DNA from: a virus
IMG/VR virus record: IMGVR_UViG_3300044546_001431
Location: 1-29,460 of that record
Length of the DNA: 29,460 bases
Reading direction: 5' to 3' (one strand)
Shown: one piece after another, positions 1-8,334 of the stretch
Layout: each line of letters begins with the position of its first letter
How positions within the stretch are numbered: position 1 is the first letter of the stretch
Notes under the pieces: model-generated
What the model saw: the letters and a program-made list of their open reading frames with translations, nothing else
Databases searched by the model: none
What the model was told of the DNA's origin: nothing
Translations under genes and position numbers: made by a program

Positions 1-225
1 CGACGTTATGAGCGTAGAGAGCTACGACTTTGGAAGTAACCTTGTCACACCGAAGAACCCTAAACACCAATTTGCGGGCTATACTATAAACCAAGAAGTA
101 CATGGCACAGACACTGATAGCATCACCGCAGAGCTTTAGCCCGGCATACAACCCGCTGAAGTTCATTGTTGACTCAACCAACAAAGCGAAGGCTGGCTTC
201 AGGTACATCTTCGATGTGTATGCTG
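1..225. repeat. Terminal direct repeat, left copy
   Basis: Bases 1-225 recur at 29236-29460. The first 127 bases are identical. After that there are five substitutions, at 128, 131, 133, 152 and 209. In the 481-residue tail gene four of these are silent and one changes Ser11 to Asn. The repeat shows that the sequence closes on itself. The sharp change from perfect identity to scattered, mostly silent differences is what two co-occurring strains would give at an assembly end, rather than a physical phage terminal repeat. Confidence 0.9.
2..139 (+). CDS. 3' part of the small protein gene that also appears complete at 29072-29374
   Basis: Reading from base 2, this is the last 45 codons of the 100-residue protein encoded in full at 29072-29374. 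It lacks its start only because the window was opened inside the gene. Its last residues here are ITAEL, against ITSKL in the other copy, because three of the five differences between the repeats fall in its last five codons. It overlaps the start of the next gene by 38 bases in another frame. Function unknown; see the full copy. Confidence 0.7.
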   Translation, partial: DVMSVESYDFGSNLVTPKNPKHQFAGYTINQEVHGTDTDSITAEL

Positions 226-1547
226 CTGGCACTGCAACCAAGATTGCGGAGTACAAACCACTCCCAACCTTTGGCACTGGCTATGGCGAGGAGGACCTTT
301 CCAAGCTGCTCCAGAATCAAGTAAGCTGGGACCTCGACAGCATCAACACAGCGACCTATGGCGCACCGAATTCGTACTACAACTATGACCTAAAGATTGG
401 TGAGGAGTATGTCTATGAGGTAGCCTATACGAGCAGCCTCACCAATGCAAGTGGCAGCGTACAGATAAACGTGACCAACTCATTCGCACCAGGTGACCAG
501 GTCATCATCACACAAGCTGATGGTGGAGTTGCCAACCCACAGCTCGAAGGACTGCACACCGTGGTCAGCGCAACTGGCTCGGCATTCGTTGTCAACGTCA
601 ACTGGTCCACGATCACGAGCGCAACAATCGATGGCTCGGTTAGCTACGCTGACAAGCGCAAGACCATCGTGAGAGACATCACTGAGCTCGATGATTACAC
701 TGTATTCAACGGAGCGTTCAGATGGGCTGAGTGGACAGCATACGACAACCTCGACTTCAAGCTCAACGCACCCACTTCAAGATGGTTGACAAACCAACCG
801 ACATCATTCCAGTGCACCCTTGGTCAAGACCTATGGCTCAACCTACGCAACCCGAAAGGCACTGACCGCATCATCTTCGAGAACAGCAACGGAGATTCAT
901 TCTACAAAGCACCGAGCTCACTCGATGACGTTCTTCAGGTGGCTGTTGGTCCAAACAACTACGGCACCTTGGTCGGCACTGGTGCACTCATCGACAACAC
1001 TGTTGAGTGGTACGATGTGTACTTTGGCAATGGCTCAACGCTACCACAGCAAGACTCGGTCAAGTACCGCATCTATCTCGACAGACGTCCATCCATCAGC
1101 GAGCATGAGTTGCTGTTCCTGGACCGACTCGGCTCGTGGTCATCATTCTCCTTCCAGCTGCGTGCATACGAGCGTGGAGATGTGACTCGTGATATGTACA
1201 ACAGAGATGTGGTCGGCTACGTCAACGCATCAGACGAGTGGACCTACTCCACTGAGGACTTCGGCTTCAACACATTCAACATAAACGTCATCAAGCGCAT
1301 GGAGCTCAACACCAACTGGATGACCCAAGAGATGGCAACCTACTTCGAGGAGCTTGTGACATCGCCTCAGGTGTTCATCAAGTCGGTGAGCTACACTTGT
1401 GGTGAGGACTTGACTCCATCAAGCAGCACATATCAGCCCGTCATCGTTGAGACCAACGCTTACGAGATGCTCAACCAACGCAATAAGAATCTGATGCGAC
1501 ACTCAATCAGCGTGCGCTTCGCAAACCAGGACAATATAAATGGTTAG
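102..1547 (+). CDS. Tail structural protein (possibly distal tail or baseplate component)
   Basis: A 481-residue protein rich in Asn, Thr, Ser and aromatic residues, with no signal peptide or membrane segment, as expected for a beta-rich virion protein. It opens a run of tail genes: the next frame starts 8 bases before its stop and encodes a large tail-tip-like protein, and the tape measure gene follows. Position suggests a distal tail or baseplate component, but I see no catalytic motif or diagnostic domain. The ATG at 102 lies inside the end of the preceding gene (38-base overlap), and the MAQTLIASPQ start is kept in both end copies. Known relatives in Bacteroidota phages are, to my recollection, simply called structural proteins. 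Confidence 0.6.
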   Translation: MAQTLIASPQSFSPAYNPLKFIVDSTNKAKAGFRYIFDVYAAGTATKIAEYKPLPTFGTGYGEEDLSKLLQNQVSWDLDSINTATYGAPNSYYNYDLKIGEEYVYEVAYTSSLTNASGSVQINVTNSFAPGDQVIITQADGGVANPQLEGLHTVVSATGSAFVVNVNWSTITSATIDGSVSYADKRKTIVRDITELDDYTVFNGAFRWAEWTAYDNLDFKLNAPTSRWLTNQPTSFQCTLGQDLWLNLRNPKGTDRIIFENSNGDSFYKAPSSLDDVLQVAVGPNNYGTLVGTGALIDNTVEWYDVYFGNGSTLPQQDSVKYRIYLDRRPSISEHELLFLDRLGSWSSFSFQLRAYERGDVTRDMYNRDVVGYVNASDEWTYSTEDFGFNTFNINVIKRMELNTNWMTQEMATYFEELVTSPQVFIKSVSYTCGEDLTPSSSTYQPVIVETNAYEMLNQRNKNLMRHSISVRFANQDNING

Positions 1548-4254
1548 AATTCAACTTGAGAACGGATTCCTTGACGTAAAGGAGGGGACAGTCTTCCCTT
1601 TGAACTTCGCAGTCGGGGACATTCGTGACCTCACCAAGCGCAGCGGAGCCTTCTCCAAGACCATCACTTTGGTTGGTAGCAAGAACAACAACGAACTGCT
1701 CAACCACTACTACGATGTCAACATCCAAGCTGGCACCTTCGACATCAATGCACTGACTAAGTGCAGTGTCATCCAGAACAATGTGCCCATCATGCAAGAT
1801 GCGCTGCTTCAGCTGCTCTCAGTCAACAAGAATCAGCAGACCGATGCATATGAGCAAGGGGTCGAGTATGAGGTTATTGTCAAGGATACGAGGGTCGAGT
1901 TCTTCACAGCCATCGCCAACAAGGAGCTGACTGCTCTGGACTTCACTGACCTCAACCATATCTTCACGGCTGCTGACATCGTGAACACATTCAACAACAC
2001 GGTCACAGATGGCTTCAAGTATGTGCTGCCATACGACACTGACAACATCTACAATGTGCGTCAGATGAAGCCAGCCATCTATGCCAAGACTTACCTTGAT
2101 CGTATCTTCTCGAATGCTGGCTTCCAGTATCAATGGAGTGACTTGGCTGCTGCTCGATTCGACAAGCTGTTGATTCCTTACAATGGTGACAGCAACACAT
2201 TCGACACAGCTGACTATTTGGTTGAGGCTACCATCAATGGTATCGAGCAACAGACACCTACCAACTCATTCGGCTCTTATGACAACGTAACCGGATGGAC
2301 TGAAATCACTGACGTGCAAGGCTCATTCAATCCAACGACTGGAGTCTACACCATACCTATCACCACGAGCTCGGCAGCTGGTGAAGGATACACCGTGGAG
2401 TATGAGGTCAACTATGACTTCTTTGTTGACAACACCAACAGCGTTGATGTGTACAATATGTACAACGCATACAGCGCAAGGCCGAGGATATCTGTGAGCG
2501 TGGAAGGATATCAAGACCAGGTATCGAATGTTGCCAACACTCAAATCATAGGCACACAATTTACACTTGCTCCAGGCATTCACAACTTCTCACCAGCAGC
2601 ATCAGGCATCAAAACGGGTGGAGTGATTGCAATGCAGAACGCATCTGGCTCTCAAGAGATTCTTGCTGCCGATGAGATGAAGATTCAAATCGGAGTGCAT
2701 CAGCAATTCACTGCGTGGTTCACAAACACGACCTTCCCATACACACCAGCGCCCGACCCAGTGTACTCAGTATTCAAGGTCAACAGCTTGAGAGTGCGCA
2801 TCCTTCCAACTGCCAACATCCAAGTGATTGGTGGTATCCTGGACATCAACCAATATGTGCCACTCAAAATCAAGCAGAGTGACTTTGTGAAGTCTATCTT
2901 CCAGATGTACAATCTCTATGCTGACACTGATGTGGACCAACCCAACAAGCTCATCCTTCGCCACCGTGACGAATACTATGACAGCGGAGCGCAGAAGGAT
3001 TGGTCGGCTAAGCTAATGAAGGACCGAGAGCAAAATCTCATCTTCCTTCCAGACCTCTCAAACAAGAAGCTCAAGCTTACATACAAACCCGACACTGATT
3101 CACCGAATGTTGTGTACACTCAGATGACCGATGAGGTATATGGTCAGCTCGAGTACACCTTCGACAATGAGTATGTGCGTGACACCGATACCAAGGAACT
3201 CATCTTCTCACCCACACCAGTGGTGGCTACTTCATTCGATGCCTATGTGCCAGCCTTGAATGGTGAAGCACCCAAGACCAACATCCGCATTTTGTATGAT
3301 GGTGGTGAGCAGTCGTGCGGCTCGTGGGATTTGATTGAATACGGCACAACTGGTGAGCTCGGCATCACTACTTATCCGATGATTGGTCACTTCGATGATG
3401 CGCTCACACCGACCTTCGACATCAACTTCGCTACTTGCGACTACTACTACTACACACCGAGCACGCTAACTGCCAACACGCTGTACAATCTGTACTGGCG
3501 CAGAACAGTCAACCAGATAAATGTCGGCAAGATGTTGGTGGCTTACTTCCATTTGACTGAGGCTGACATTCAGACACTCAAGCTCAATGACAAAATCCGC
3601 ATCGACAACTCATGGTGGAACATCAACAAGGTCATCGACTATGATGCCAATGCAGAGGTGCCGACAAAGGTGGAGCTCATCAGCATCGACACTGAGATTG
3701 AGCTCGCTCCATTCGTAACGAATCCAGGTACACCGACCTCACCGCCAATCACTGCCACATCGAGTGAGTCAAATCTCACCACACGATCAACAGAGGCGAA
3801 TGTCAACCTCTCGGGCTTTGATGTCATCGTGCGTGGCGAGGGCAACAACATCGGTGATGGTCTCAGAGGCTTGGTCATAGGTGACAATAAAACCCTTCAA
3901 GAGGATGGTATCATCACACCACGCATCAACGGAGCTATTGCTGTGGCGCAGACATATGTCGCACTACTAACGCAGAGCGGTACTGCTGCACCTACTGCTT
4001 CTGTATTGGCTGAGAACATCGGAGTAATCACCTGGACACGCACCAACACTGGTCAATATCTCGGCACTCCTGTCAGCCCATTCGATGCTCTAAACACTTT
4101 CGTGATTATTGGCAATGTAGAACATGACTACCTTGCTTCTGCCTACGTCAACAGCGATGGCAACATCGTGGTGCATACAACCAAAACACAGAATCACGCA
4201 CACACTGATTCAAGATTATTAAACTCACCAATCGAAGTCAGAATATATGGCTAA
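1540..4254 (+). CDS. Large tail protein (tail tip / baseplate, Tal-like by position)
   Basis: A 904-residue virion protein, the longest gene in the window. The N-terminal part (about 1-230) is regular and contains the segments LNFAVGDIRDLTKRSGAFSK and FTAADIVNTF. The middle is beta-rich. The last 180 residues carry Gly/Asn-rich segments (GEGNNIGDGLRGLVIGDN) of the sort found in trimeric fibre or host-contact regions. It sits between the 481-residue tail protein (8-base overlap) and the tape measure gene (8-base overlap), the usual neighbourhood of baseplate hub or tail-associated proteins. The octamer CAATATAA directly precedes its ATG and resembles part of the late-gene motif seen elsewhere. 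Its precise role is inferred from position only. Confidence 0.55.
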   Translation: MVRIQLENGFLDVKEGTVFPLNFAVGDIRDLTKRSGAFSKTITLVGSKNNNELLNHYYDVNIQAGTFDINALTKCSVIQNNVPIMQDALLQLLSVNKNQQTDAYEQGVEYEVIVKDTRVEFFTAIANKELTALDFTDLNHIFTAADIVNTFNNTVTDGFKYVLPYDTDNIYNVRQMKPAIYAKTYLDRIFSNAGFQYQWSDLAAARFDKLLIPYNGDSNTFDTADYLVEATINGIEQQTPTNSFGSYDNVTGWTEITDVQGSFNPTTGVYTIPITTSSAAGEGYTVEYEVNYDFFVDNTNSVDVYNMYNAYSARPRISVSVEGYQDQVSNVANTQIIGTQFTLAPGIHNFSPAASGIKTGGVIAMQNASGSQEILAADEMKIQIGVHQQFTAWFTNTTFPYTPAPDPVYSVFKVNSLRVRILPTANIQVIGGILDINQYVPLKIKQSDFVKSIFQMYNLYADTDVDQPNKLILRHRDEYYDSGAQKDWSAKLMKDREQNLIFLPDLSNKKLKLTYKPDTDSPNVVYTQMTDEVYGQLEYTFDNEYVRDTDTKELIFSPTPVVATSFDAYVPALNGEAPKTNIRILYDGGEQSCGSWDLIEYGTTGELGITTYPMIGHFDDALTPTFDINFATCDYYYYTPSTLTANTLYNLYWRRTVNQINVGKMLVAYFHLTEADIQTLKLNDKIRIDNSWWNINKVIDYDANAEVPTKVELISIDTEIELAPFVTNPGTPTSPPITATSSESNLTTRSTEANVNLSGFDVIVRGEGNNIGDGLRGLVIGDNKTLQEDGIITPRINGAIAVAQTYVALLTQSGTAAPTASVLAENIGVITWTRTNTGQYLGTPVSPFDALNTFVIIGNVEHDYLASAYVNSDGNIVVHTTKTQNHAHTDSRLLNSPIEVRIYG

Positions 4255-6169
4255 TGAAATAGAAATACCTCTCAAGCTCTCCGGTGTTCAGTCACTCAAG
4301 GCAGAGCTCCGTTCACTCAAGGCAGCCATTGCTGAAGCATCTGACCCAGAACAAATGGCGGCTCTCGCCCAACGAGCTGGTGAGGTAGCAGATAGAATCA
4401 AGGATGCCAATGATGCTGTGAATGTGTTCGCATCAGGTTCGAAATTCGAGCAGATTTCAAACTCATTTGGTGGCATTAAGGACTCATTGATGTCACTCGA
4501 CTTCGAGGAGGCATCTGAGAAAGCCAAGGTATTCAGCAAGTCACTCGGTGGATTGAATGCAGCTGACATCAGCAAATCAATGAAGGGACTCACGAGCACC
4601 ATCACCACTATGGGTGGCGCATTCGTGAAGCTCGGGGCGCAGATTCTTGCCAACCCGATATTCTTATTGGTTGCTGTGGTGGTTGCCATTGTCGCAGCCA
4701 TCGCCATCTTCCTCAATAAGATTGGTGTGCTCCAGAAGGCCATCGACTTCTTGATGATTCCAGTCAACTTGCTCATCGATGCATTCAAGGAGCTGACCGA
4801 TTGGCTCGGGCTCACAAGCTACGCAGCAGAGGAGAACGCACGCAAGATGGAGAAAGCCAACGAGAAGGCATTCAAGTCATCTGAGAAGCGAGTGGCTGCC
4901 ATCTCTGACTCATATGATATCGAGATTGCCAAAGCCAAGGCAGCTGGTAAGGATACCACGCAGCTCGAGCTCGACAAATCCAAAGCTGTAAGTGATGCAG
5001 CCAAGAAAAGGTTGACAGATGCTCGCAGTGAGTATGCCAATCTCAAGGGCTTGTCAGACAAGGACAGCATCGAAAGACGTAAGGCACTACGCAAGCGCAT
5101 CGAGGAGGAGAATAAGCTCATCAAGGATGGCTCCAAAGAGCGTCAGATGATTCAGATTGCTGATGATGCAGAGCAAAAAGCCAAGGATGACAAGGCAGCT
5201 GAGGAGGCAAAAGCTAAAAGAGAAGAGGCAGCCAAGAAATACAAGGAAGGGAAGGCAGCGATTCAGGCAGAAATAAACGCAGCCAACAAATTGGTCCTTG
5301 ATTCCAACAAGACTCAAGAGCAAAAAGAGATTGATGACGTCAAAGCCAAGTATGCCAAGCTGATTGCAGAGGCGAAAAAATACAAGCAAGATGTTAGTGC
5401 TCTGACCGCTGCTCAAGATTTAGAAATCAACAACATCCGCAAAGAAGGTGCAAATGAGTTCGTAAAACTTGAGACAAAAAAGGCAAGCGATGTATCACAA
5501 TTATTGGTTGATAGTCGCACCAAATCACTTCAGATTCAAGGTGAGGGCAACATGAAAGCCTTCGAGGACCAGAAAACAGCTGATGATAAAGCAATCGCAG
5601 CAGCGGCAGCAGTCGAGGAGCAGAAGCGAGCGATTCAACTGCAAGGTCTTGAGGTCGCTGCTCAAGGTGTGAAATTAATTGCGAGCCTATTCGAGAAGTC
5701 GAAAGGTGTTCAGAAGGCATCTGTCATCGCTGAGTCAGCCATTGGTATCGCCAAGATGATAATATCAAATAAAGTGGCGAATGCCGGTGCGCTTGCAAAA
5801 TACTCTACCATCCCAGGTGGTGCAGCATTGGCAGCAATAGAAATAAAACTGAACAACGTCAGTACAGGCATCGGTGTTGCAGCTAACGTCGCAGCCACAG
5901 CCAAAGCACTCCAAGCATTAGGTGGTGGTGCTGCTCCAGCTCCCCCATCAGTTGGTGGTGGTGGTGGTGGTGGTGGCGGAACAAACTCAGCCGTACCAGC
6001 ATTCGTACCTGGTAACCTATTCGGTCAAGGCAATGCAGCCAACAACGTTGGTGCTCCGAATGGCATGGATGGAAGTCAGAACTTCACCGTCACCGCTGTG
6101 GTCAGTGAGACCGAGATGACAGCCACACAAAATAAGGTCAACAAAATCATGAAAAACTCAGTACTATGA
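4247..6169 (+). CDS. Tape measure protein
   Basis: A 640-residue protein with the layout of a tail tape measure protein, which sets tail length and fills the tail tube. There is an N-terminal helical region with Leu/Ala/Glu heptads (1-130), a strongly hydrophobic segment at about 138-155, a long charged coiled coil rich in Lys, Ala and Glu (about 195-460), a second hydrophobic helical region (about 485-560), and a Gly/Ala/Pro linker with nine glycines in a row (about 570-578). It is short for a tape measure, suggesting a short siphovirus tail of very roughly 90-100 nm if the usual length relation holds. It overlaps both neighbours by a few bases (ATGA at its 3' end). Confidence 0.8.
   Translation: MANEIEIPLKLSGVQSLKAELRSLKAAIAEASDPEQMAALAQRAGEVADRIKDANDAVNVFASGSKFEQISNSFGGIKDSLMSLDFEEASEKAKVFSKSLGGLNAADISKSMKGLTSTITTMGGAFVKLGAQILANPIFLLVAVVVAIVAAIAIFLNKIGVLQKAIDFLMIPVNLLIDAFKELTDWLGLTSYAAEENARKMEKANEKAFKSSEKRVAAISDSYDIEIAKAKAAGKDTTQLELDKSKAVSDAAKKRLTDARSEYANLKGLSDKDSIERRKALRKRIEEENKLIKDGSKERQMIQIADDAEQKAKDDKAAEEAKAKREEAAKKYKEGKAAIQAEINAANKLVLDSNKTQEQKEIDDVKAKYAKLIAEAKKYKQDVSALTAAQDLEINNIRKEGANEFVKLETKKASDVSQLLVDSRTKSLQIQGEGNMKAFEDQKTADDKAIAAAAAVEEQKRAIQLQGLEVAAQGVKLIASLFEKSKGVQKASVIAESAIGIAKMIISNKVANAGALAKYSTIPGGAALAAIEIKLNNVSTGIGVAANVAATAKALQALGGGAAPAPPSVGGGGGGGGGTNSAVPAFVPGNLFGQGNAANNVGAPNGMDGSQNFTVTAVVSETEMTATQNKVNKIMKNSVL
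5954..5980 (+). repeat. (GGT)7 microsatellite in the tape measure gene
   Basis: Seven perfect GGT triplets followed by GGC and GGA encode nine consecutive glycines in the C-terminal linker of the tape measure protein. Triplet gain or loss would keep the frame and change linker length only. Confidence 0.9.
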
Positions 6170-6615
6170 TAAGCTATCAAGCACTCATCAACGAAATCAT
6201 CGCATTCTACAACGCACACCTTCAGGTGAAGAAGGTTGGCTCTGACTTCAAAGAGCAGCTTTTCAACTTCGCCACTAAGGATGAGAAATATCCCATCGTG
6301 TACATCGTGCCAATCGATGCCATCCCAACTGAGAATACAAATGATTTCAGCCTTGAGATTTATTGCTTCGACATCATCCAAAAAGACCGTGCAAACATCA
6401 ACGTCATCTTGAGTGACTGCCATCAGATTCTCATGGACTTGTATCTCAACTACACTTTCAATGACAATGATCGTGATTTTGATGTGGTCGGCTTCCCAGC
6501 TTTGGTGCCGCTCAACAATGACCTACTCGATTACGCTGCTGGGTGGTTGATGACCATAACATTCACCATGGATTCCTGGACTGATTGCCAGATTCCTAAA
6601 CAAATTGGTGACTGA
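6166..6615 (+). CDS. Small tail or neck protein (tail terminator candidate)
   Basis: A 149-residue protein without membrane segments, starting in the ATGA that ends the tape measure gene. It begins with a helix (MISYQALINEIIAFYNAH) and continues with alternating beta strands that include YPIVYIVPID and FSLEIYCFDI. This mixed fold and size fit the small proteins that cap the tail or join it to the head, and the next gene looks like a tail completion protein. I do not recognise a family with certainty, so the assignment is by size and neighbours. Confidence 0.45.
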   Translation: MISYQALINEIIAFYNAHLQVKKVGSDFKEQLFNFATKDEKYPIVYIVPIDAIPTENTNDFSLEIYCFDIIQKDRANINVILSDCHQILMDLYLNYTFNDNDRDFDVVGFPALVPLNNDLLDYAAGWLMTITFTMDSWTDCQIPKQIGD

Positions 6616-6626
6616 TTGCAATATAA
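6599..6626 (+). promoter_or_regulatory. Late-gene bipartite motif, copy 1
   Basis: AACA (6599-6602), 13 bases, then TTGCAATATAA (6616-6626), three bases before the ATG at 6630. One of four copies in the window. The AACA box lies in the end of the preceding gene. Confidence 0.55.
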
Positions 6627-6629
6627 GTA

Positions 6630-7055
6630 ATGGGACGTTACAAAAACACTGGCGAATACAACTTTAAATATCCTATCAGAAGGAGGATGGCTAACACACT
6701 CAAGAAAGTCATCAAGGATGAAGCACTCATCGACACATATACGCTGTATGATTCTGTGCGCATCAATGCAAAGGTGAGCACTGAGGGCAACATTCGTGTC
6801 GAGATTCTCGCTGCTTACTATTTTGGGTATCTTAACAACGGCACCGCAACCATAGCACCGTTCCATTTGGTCAAGAAATTCAATCAAGCAATGGAGATGA
6901 ATGGATTGATAGCTGAAATGTATGGAATGTATGTGGCTGACTTGGCGCAGAGATTCCCGATTCTTGAGCTCGGTAGCTTACTGCGTAAAAGACCCAAGGT
7001 CATCTATGACTTCAGACCGTTATTCGGAGACTTCAACTACGCACTCGACTACTAA
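6630..7055 (+). CDS. Head-tail joining / tail completion protein (gp10-like by size and context)
   Basis: A 141-residue basic protein. The N-terminal half has a helix with RRRMANTLKKVIKDEALIDT, then beta strands, and the segment YYFGYLNNGTATIAPFHLV near residues 64-82. The layout of a helix followed by a strand ending in a Tyr/Phe-Gly turn and a Thr-rich loop is reminiscent of HK97 gp10-type tail completion proteins, which attach tails to filled heads. It is preceded by the late-gene motif and ends against the convergent minus-strand gene, sharing bases of the two stop codons. The family assignment is tentative. Confidence 0.45.
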   Translation: MGRYKNTGEYNFKYPIRRRMANTLKKVIKDEALIDTYTLYDSVRINAKVSTEGNIRVEILAAYYFGYLNNGTATIAPFHLVKKFNQAMEMNGLIAEMYGMYVADLAQRFPILELGSLLRKRPKVIYDFRPLFGDFNYALDY

Positions 7056-7789
7056 ATCTCGAGCTCTTTTCTCATCGCCAAGAAATTAAACACAAGCACG
7101 AGCTTCATGTTTATCACTTGGTCGTATTTGGTGAGGTCACCATTGCACATGGACCAGATAAGCTGCTCCCATCCCCACTTCTGAGATGATTTCTCACGCT
7201 CCGCTTCCTTCTTTTCTTCAGGGTCAGTGATATCATTGAGGTCCTCACTCACTTGCTCACCCATTAGGTTCTTGTGGCTGCTGATGAAGTTATCTCTGAA
7301 CTTAATATACTCCGTAAGCACCCCATACATTTTGGTGATTGGTTGGTCCAGGAAGTAGTGCACCCGACTCGAGGTCTTGAAATCAGTTGATTCCCACTTT
7401 GCAACCACATTGTCCTCGACTATTTCGGGGATGCGATACAGCAGAGCGCAGATGTTTGGCAGATACTGAAGGTAGTCAGTGGTGAAGTAGTGCTCCAGGT
7501 CGATGAACTCACCGAGAGTGAGGTCAGTCATTGGCTTCAGATAGAACTTGCCTATCCTATCAGTATACAATTTGCTTGGCTCAGTGTATAGCCACTGAAG
7601 GTCCTTGAAGATTTCAGCTACCTCTGCGATGTCGAGGTCATCGAAGTCTTCAGGGAGCGAGTCTGTGAGTGCGCAGATGATGTCAATGTTGTGGTTGAAT
7701 ACACCATCCTCACCCTTCAGCTGTCGAAGCTCAATGAACTGCTCAAGACTGACTTGATTCCACCTCTGGGGCAGTGTTGGTCTGGGCAT
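7052..7789 (-). CDS. Possible tail assembly chaperone, second of a minus-strand pair
   Basis: A 245-residue acidic protein with no membrane segment. Its N-terminus (NQVSLEQFIELRQL) resembles that of the upstream minus-strand protein (NELTIEQFEKISQIL), and both continue with similar helical segments and a short KFYLKPM or YTYEAQL strand, so the two look paralogous. A small acidic helical pair in overlapping frames beside tail genes recalls the G/GT tail chaperones of lambda-like phages. The C-terminal part holds a charged stretch (DPEEKKEAEREKSSQKWGWE). The start at 7789 lies 47 bases inside the previous gene, in the +1 (or -2) frame. It could be expressed from its own ATG or by frameshifting. 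No family was recognised with certainty. Confidence 0.5.
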   Translation of the reverse strand: MPRPTLPQRWNQVSLEQFIELRQLKGEDGVFNHNIDIICALTDSLPEDFDDLDIAEVAEIFKDLQWLYTEPSKLYTDRIGKFYLKPMTDLTLGEFIDLEHYFTTDYLQYLPNICALLYRIPEIVEDNVVAKWESTDFKTSSRVHYFLDQPITKMYGVLTEYIKFRDNFISSHKNLMGEQVSEDLNDITDPEEKKEAEREKSSQKWGWEQLIWSMCNGDLTKYDQVINMKLVLVFNFLAMRKELEI

Positions 7790-8291
7790 ACTCAGCGATT
7801 TTGTCAGTCACAAATACAATGTATGGCACACACAACTCAGCCTTCTGAGTGCGGAATAACTTTGCTTTGTGCTTGAGGTGCGCATCGGTGAAGTGCTCAG
7901 TGTTGGATAGGTCAGTGCGCTTGAACATGATCGCCATGATATCACTCAGGTAGTGATTCGGCTTGGTGTTGACAATCTTCTCGATGAGCTTGGTCTCCTT
8001 GACTGACAGCTTGAGCTGCGCCTCATAGGTGTATCCATCCACCTCGATGCTTGTCACTGCTTCACTTGGTGTGAATGAGTTGAGGTTGAATTCTTTGATG
8101 AGCTCCACAAACTTGCTGAATGGGTAGTCATCCCATTGCTCTTCTTTGATGCCAAGATATTTGAACATCTCAACATATCTCTCGATGTTGTCAAACTCTT
8201 GGTTGTTTAAAATTTGGCTGATTTTTTCGAACTGCTCAATCGTGAGCTCATTCATTTTGTTAGGAATCTCCTGGTCAAATACTTGTATCAT
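7743..8291 (-). CDS. Possible tail assembly chaperone, first of a minus-strand pair
   Basis: A 182-residue acidic, mostly helical protein without signal or membrane segments. It begins MIQVFDQEIPNKMNELTIEQF and carries a strand pair around VDGYTYEAQLKLSV near residues 85-98. It is similar in order of elements to the downstream protein that overlaps its 3' end. The two form the only minus-strand transcription unit in the genome, diverging from the protease/scaffold gene across a 43-base gap. Context and the out-of-frame overlap suggest a tail assembly chaperone pair. This is inference; the sequence alone does not prove it. Confidence 0.5.
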   Translation of the reverse strand: MIQVFDQEIPNKMNELTIEQFEKISQILNNQEFDNIERYVEMFKYLGIKEEQWDDYPFSKFVELIKEFNLNSFTPSEAVTSIEVDGYTYEAQLKLSVKETKLIEKIVNTKPNHYLSDIMAIMFKRTDLSNTEHFTDAHLKHKAKLFRTQKAELCVPYIVFVTDKIAEYAQTNTAPEVESSQS

Positions 8292-8305
8292 AATATCAAT
8301 TTATG

Positions 8306-8332
8306 AACAAAGATACAAAATTTGCAATATAA
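8306..8332 (+). promoter_or_regulatory. Late-gene bipartite motif, copy 2
   Basis: AACA (8306-8309), 12 bases, then TTGCAATATAA (8322-8332), two bases before the ATG at 8335. It shares the 43-base divergent gap with the minus-strand promoter candidate, whose -7 box overlaps the AACA box by two bases. Confidence 0.6.
8308..8315 (-). promoter_or_regulatory. Candidate -7 element for the minus-strand pair
   Basis: On the minus strand the sequence reads TATCTTTG, a perfect match to the Bacteroidota -7 consensus TAnnTTTG and identical to the -7 box of the early promoter at 15810-15817. It lies 16 bases before the start codon at 8291, which would give a very short leader. I see no TTTG at the expected 19-21 base distance upstream, so this is a weak promoter call. 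Confidence 0.4.
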
Positions 8333-8334
8333 GC

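Noticed and set aside
1532-1539. CAATATAA just before the ATG at 1540 as a fifth late promoter
   Set aside because: Only the last eight bases agree and no AACA lies at the right distance. I mention it only as a hint that the motif could have a role in translation.
5087-5416. Minus-strand open frames opposite the tape measure coiled coil
   Set aside because: Leu/Ser/Phe-rich products are the expected antisense of a Lys/Ala/Glu-rich coiled coil.
5922-6119. Open frame inside the tape measure gene, another frame
   Set aside because: It is the shadow of the GGT repeat and Gly-rich linker (a run of Val codons) with no start context of its own.
8146-8334. Longer N-terminus of the protease/scaffold gene starting at 8146
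   Set aside because: It would run antisense through the minus-strand gene and through its start region, and gives a low-quality Ile/Ser-rich extension. The ATG at 8335 follows the late motif and starts the XkdF-like part.
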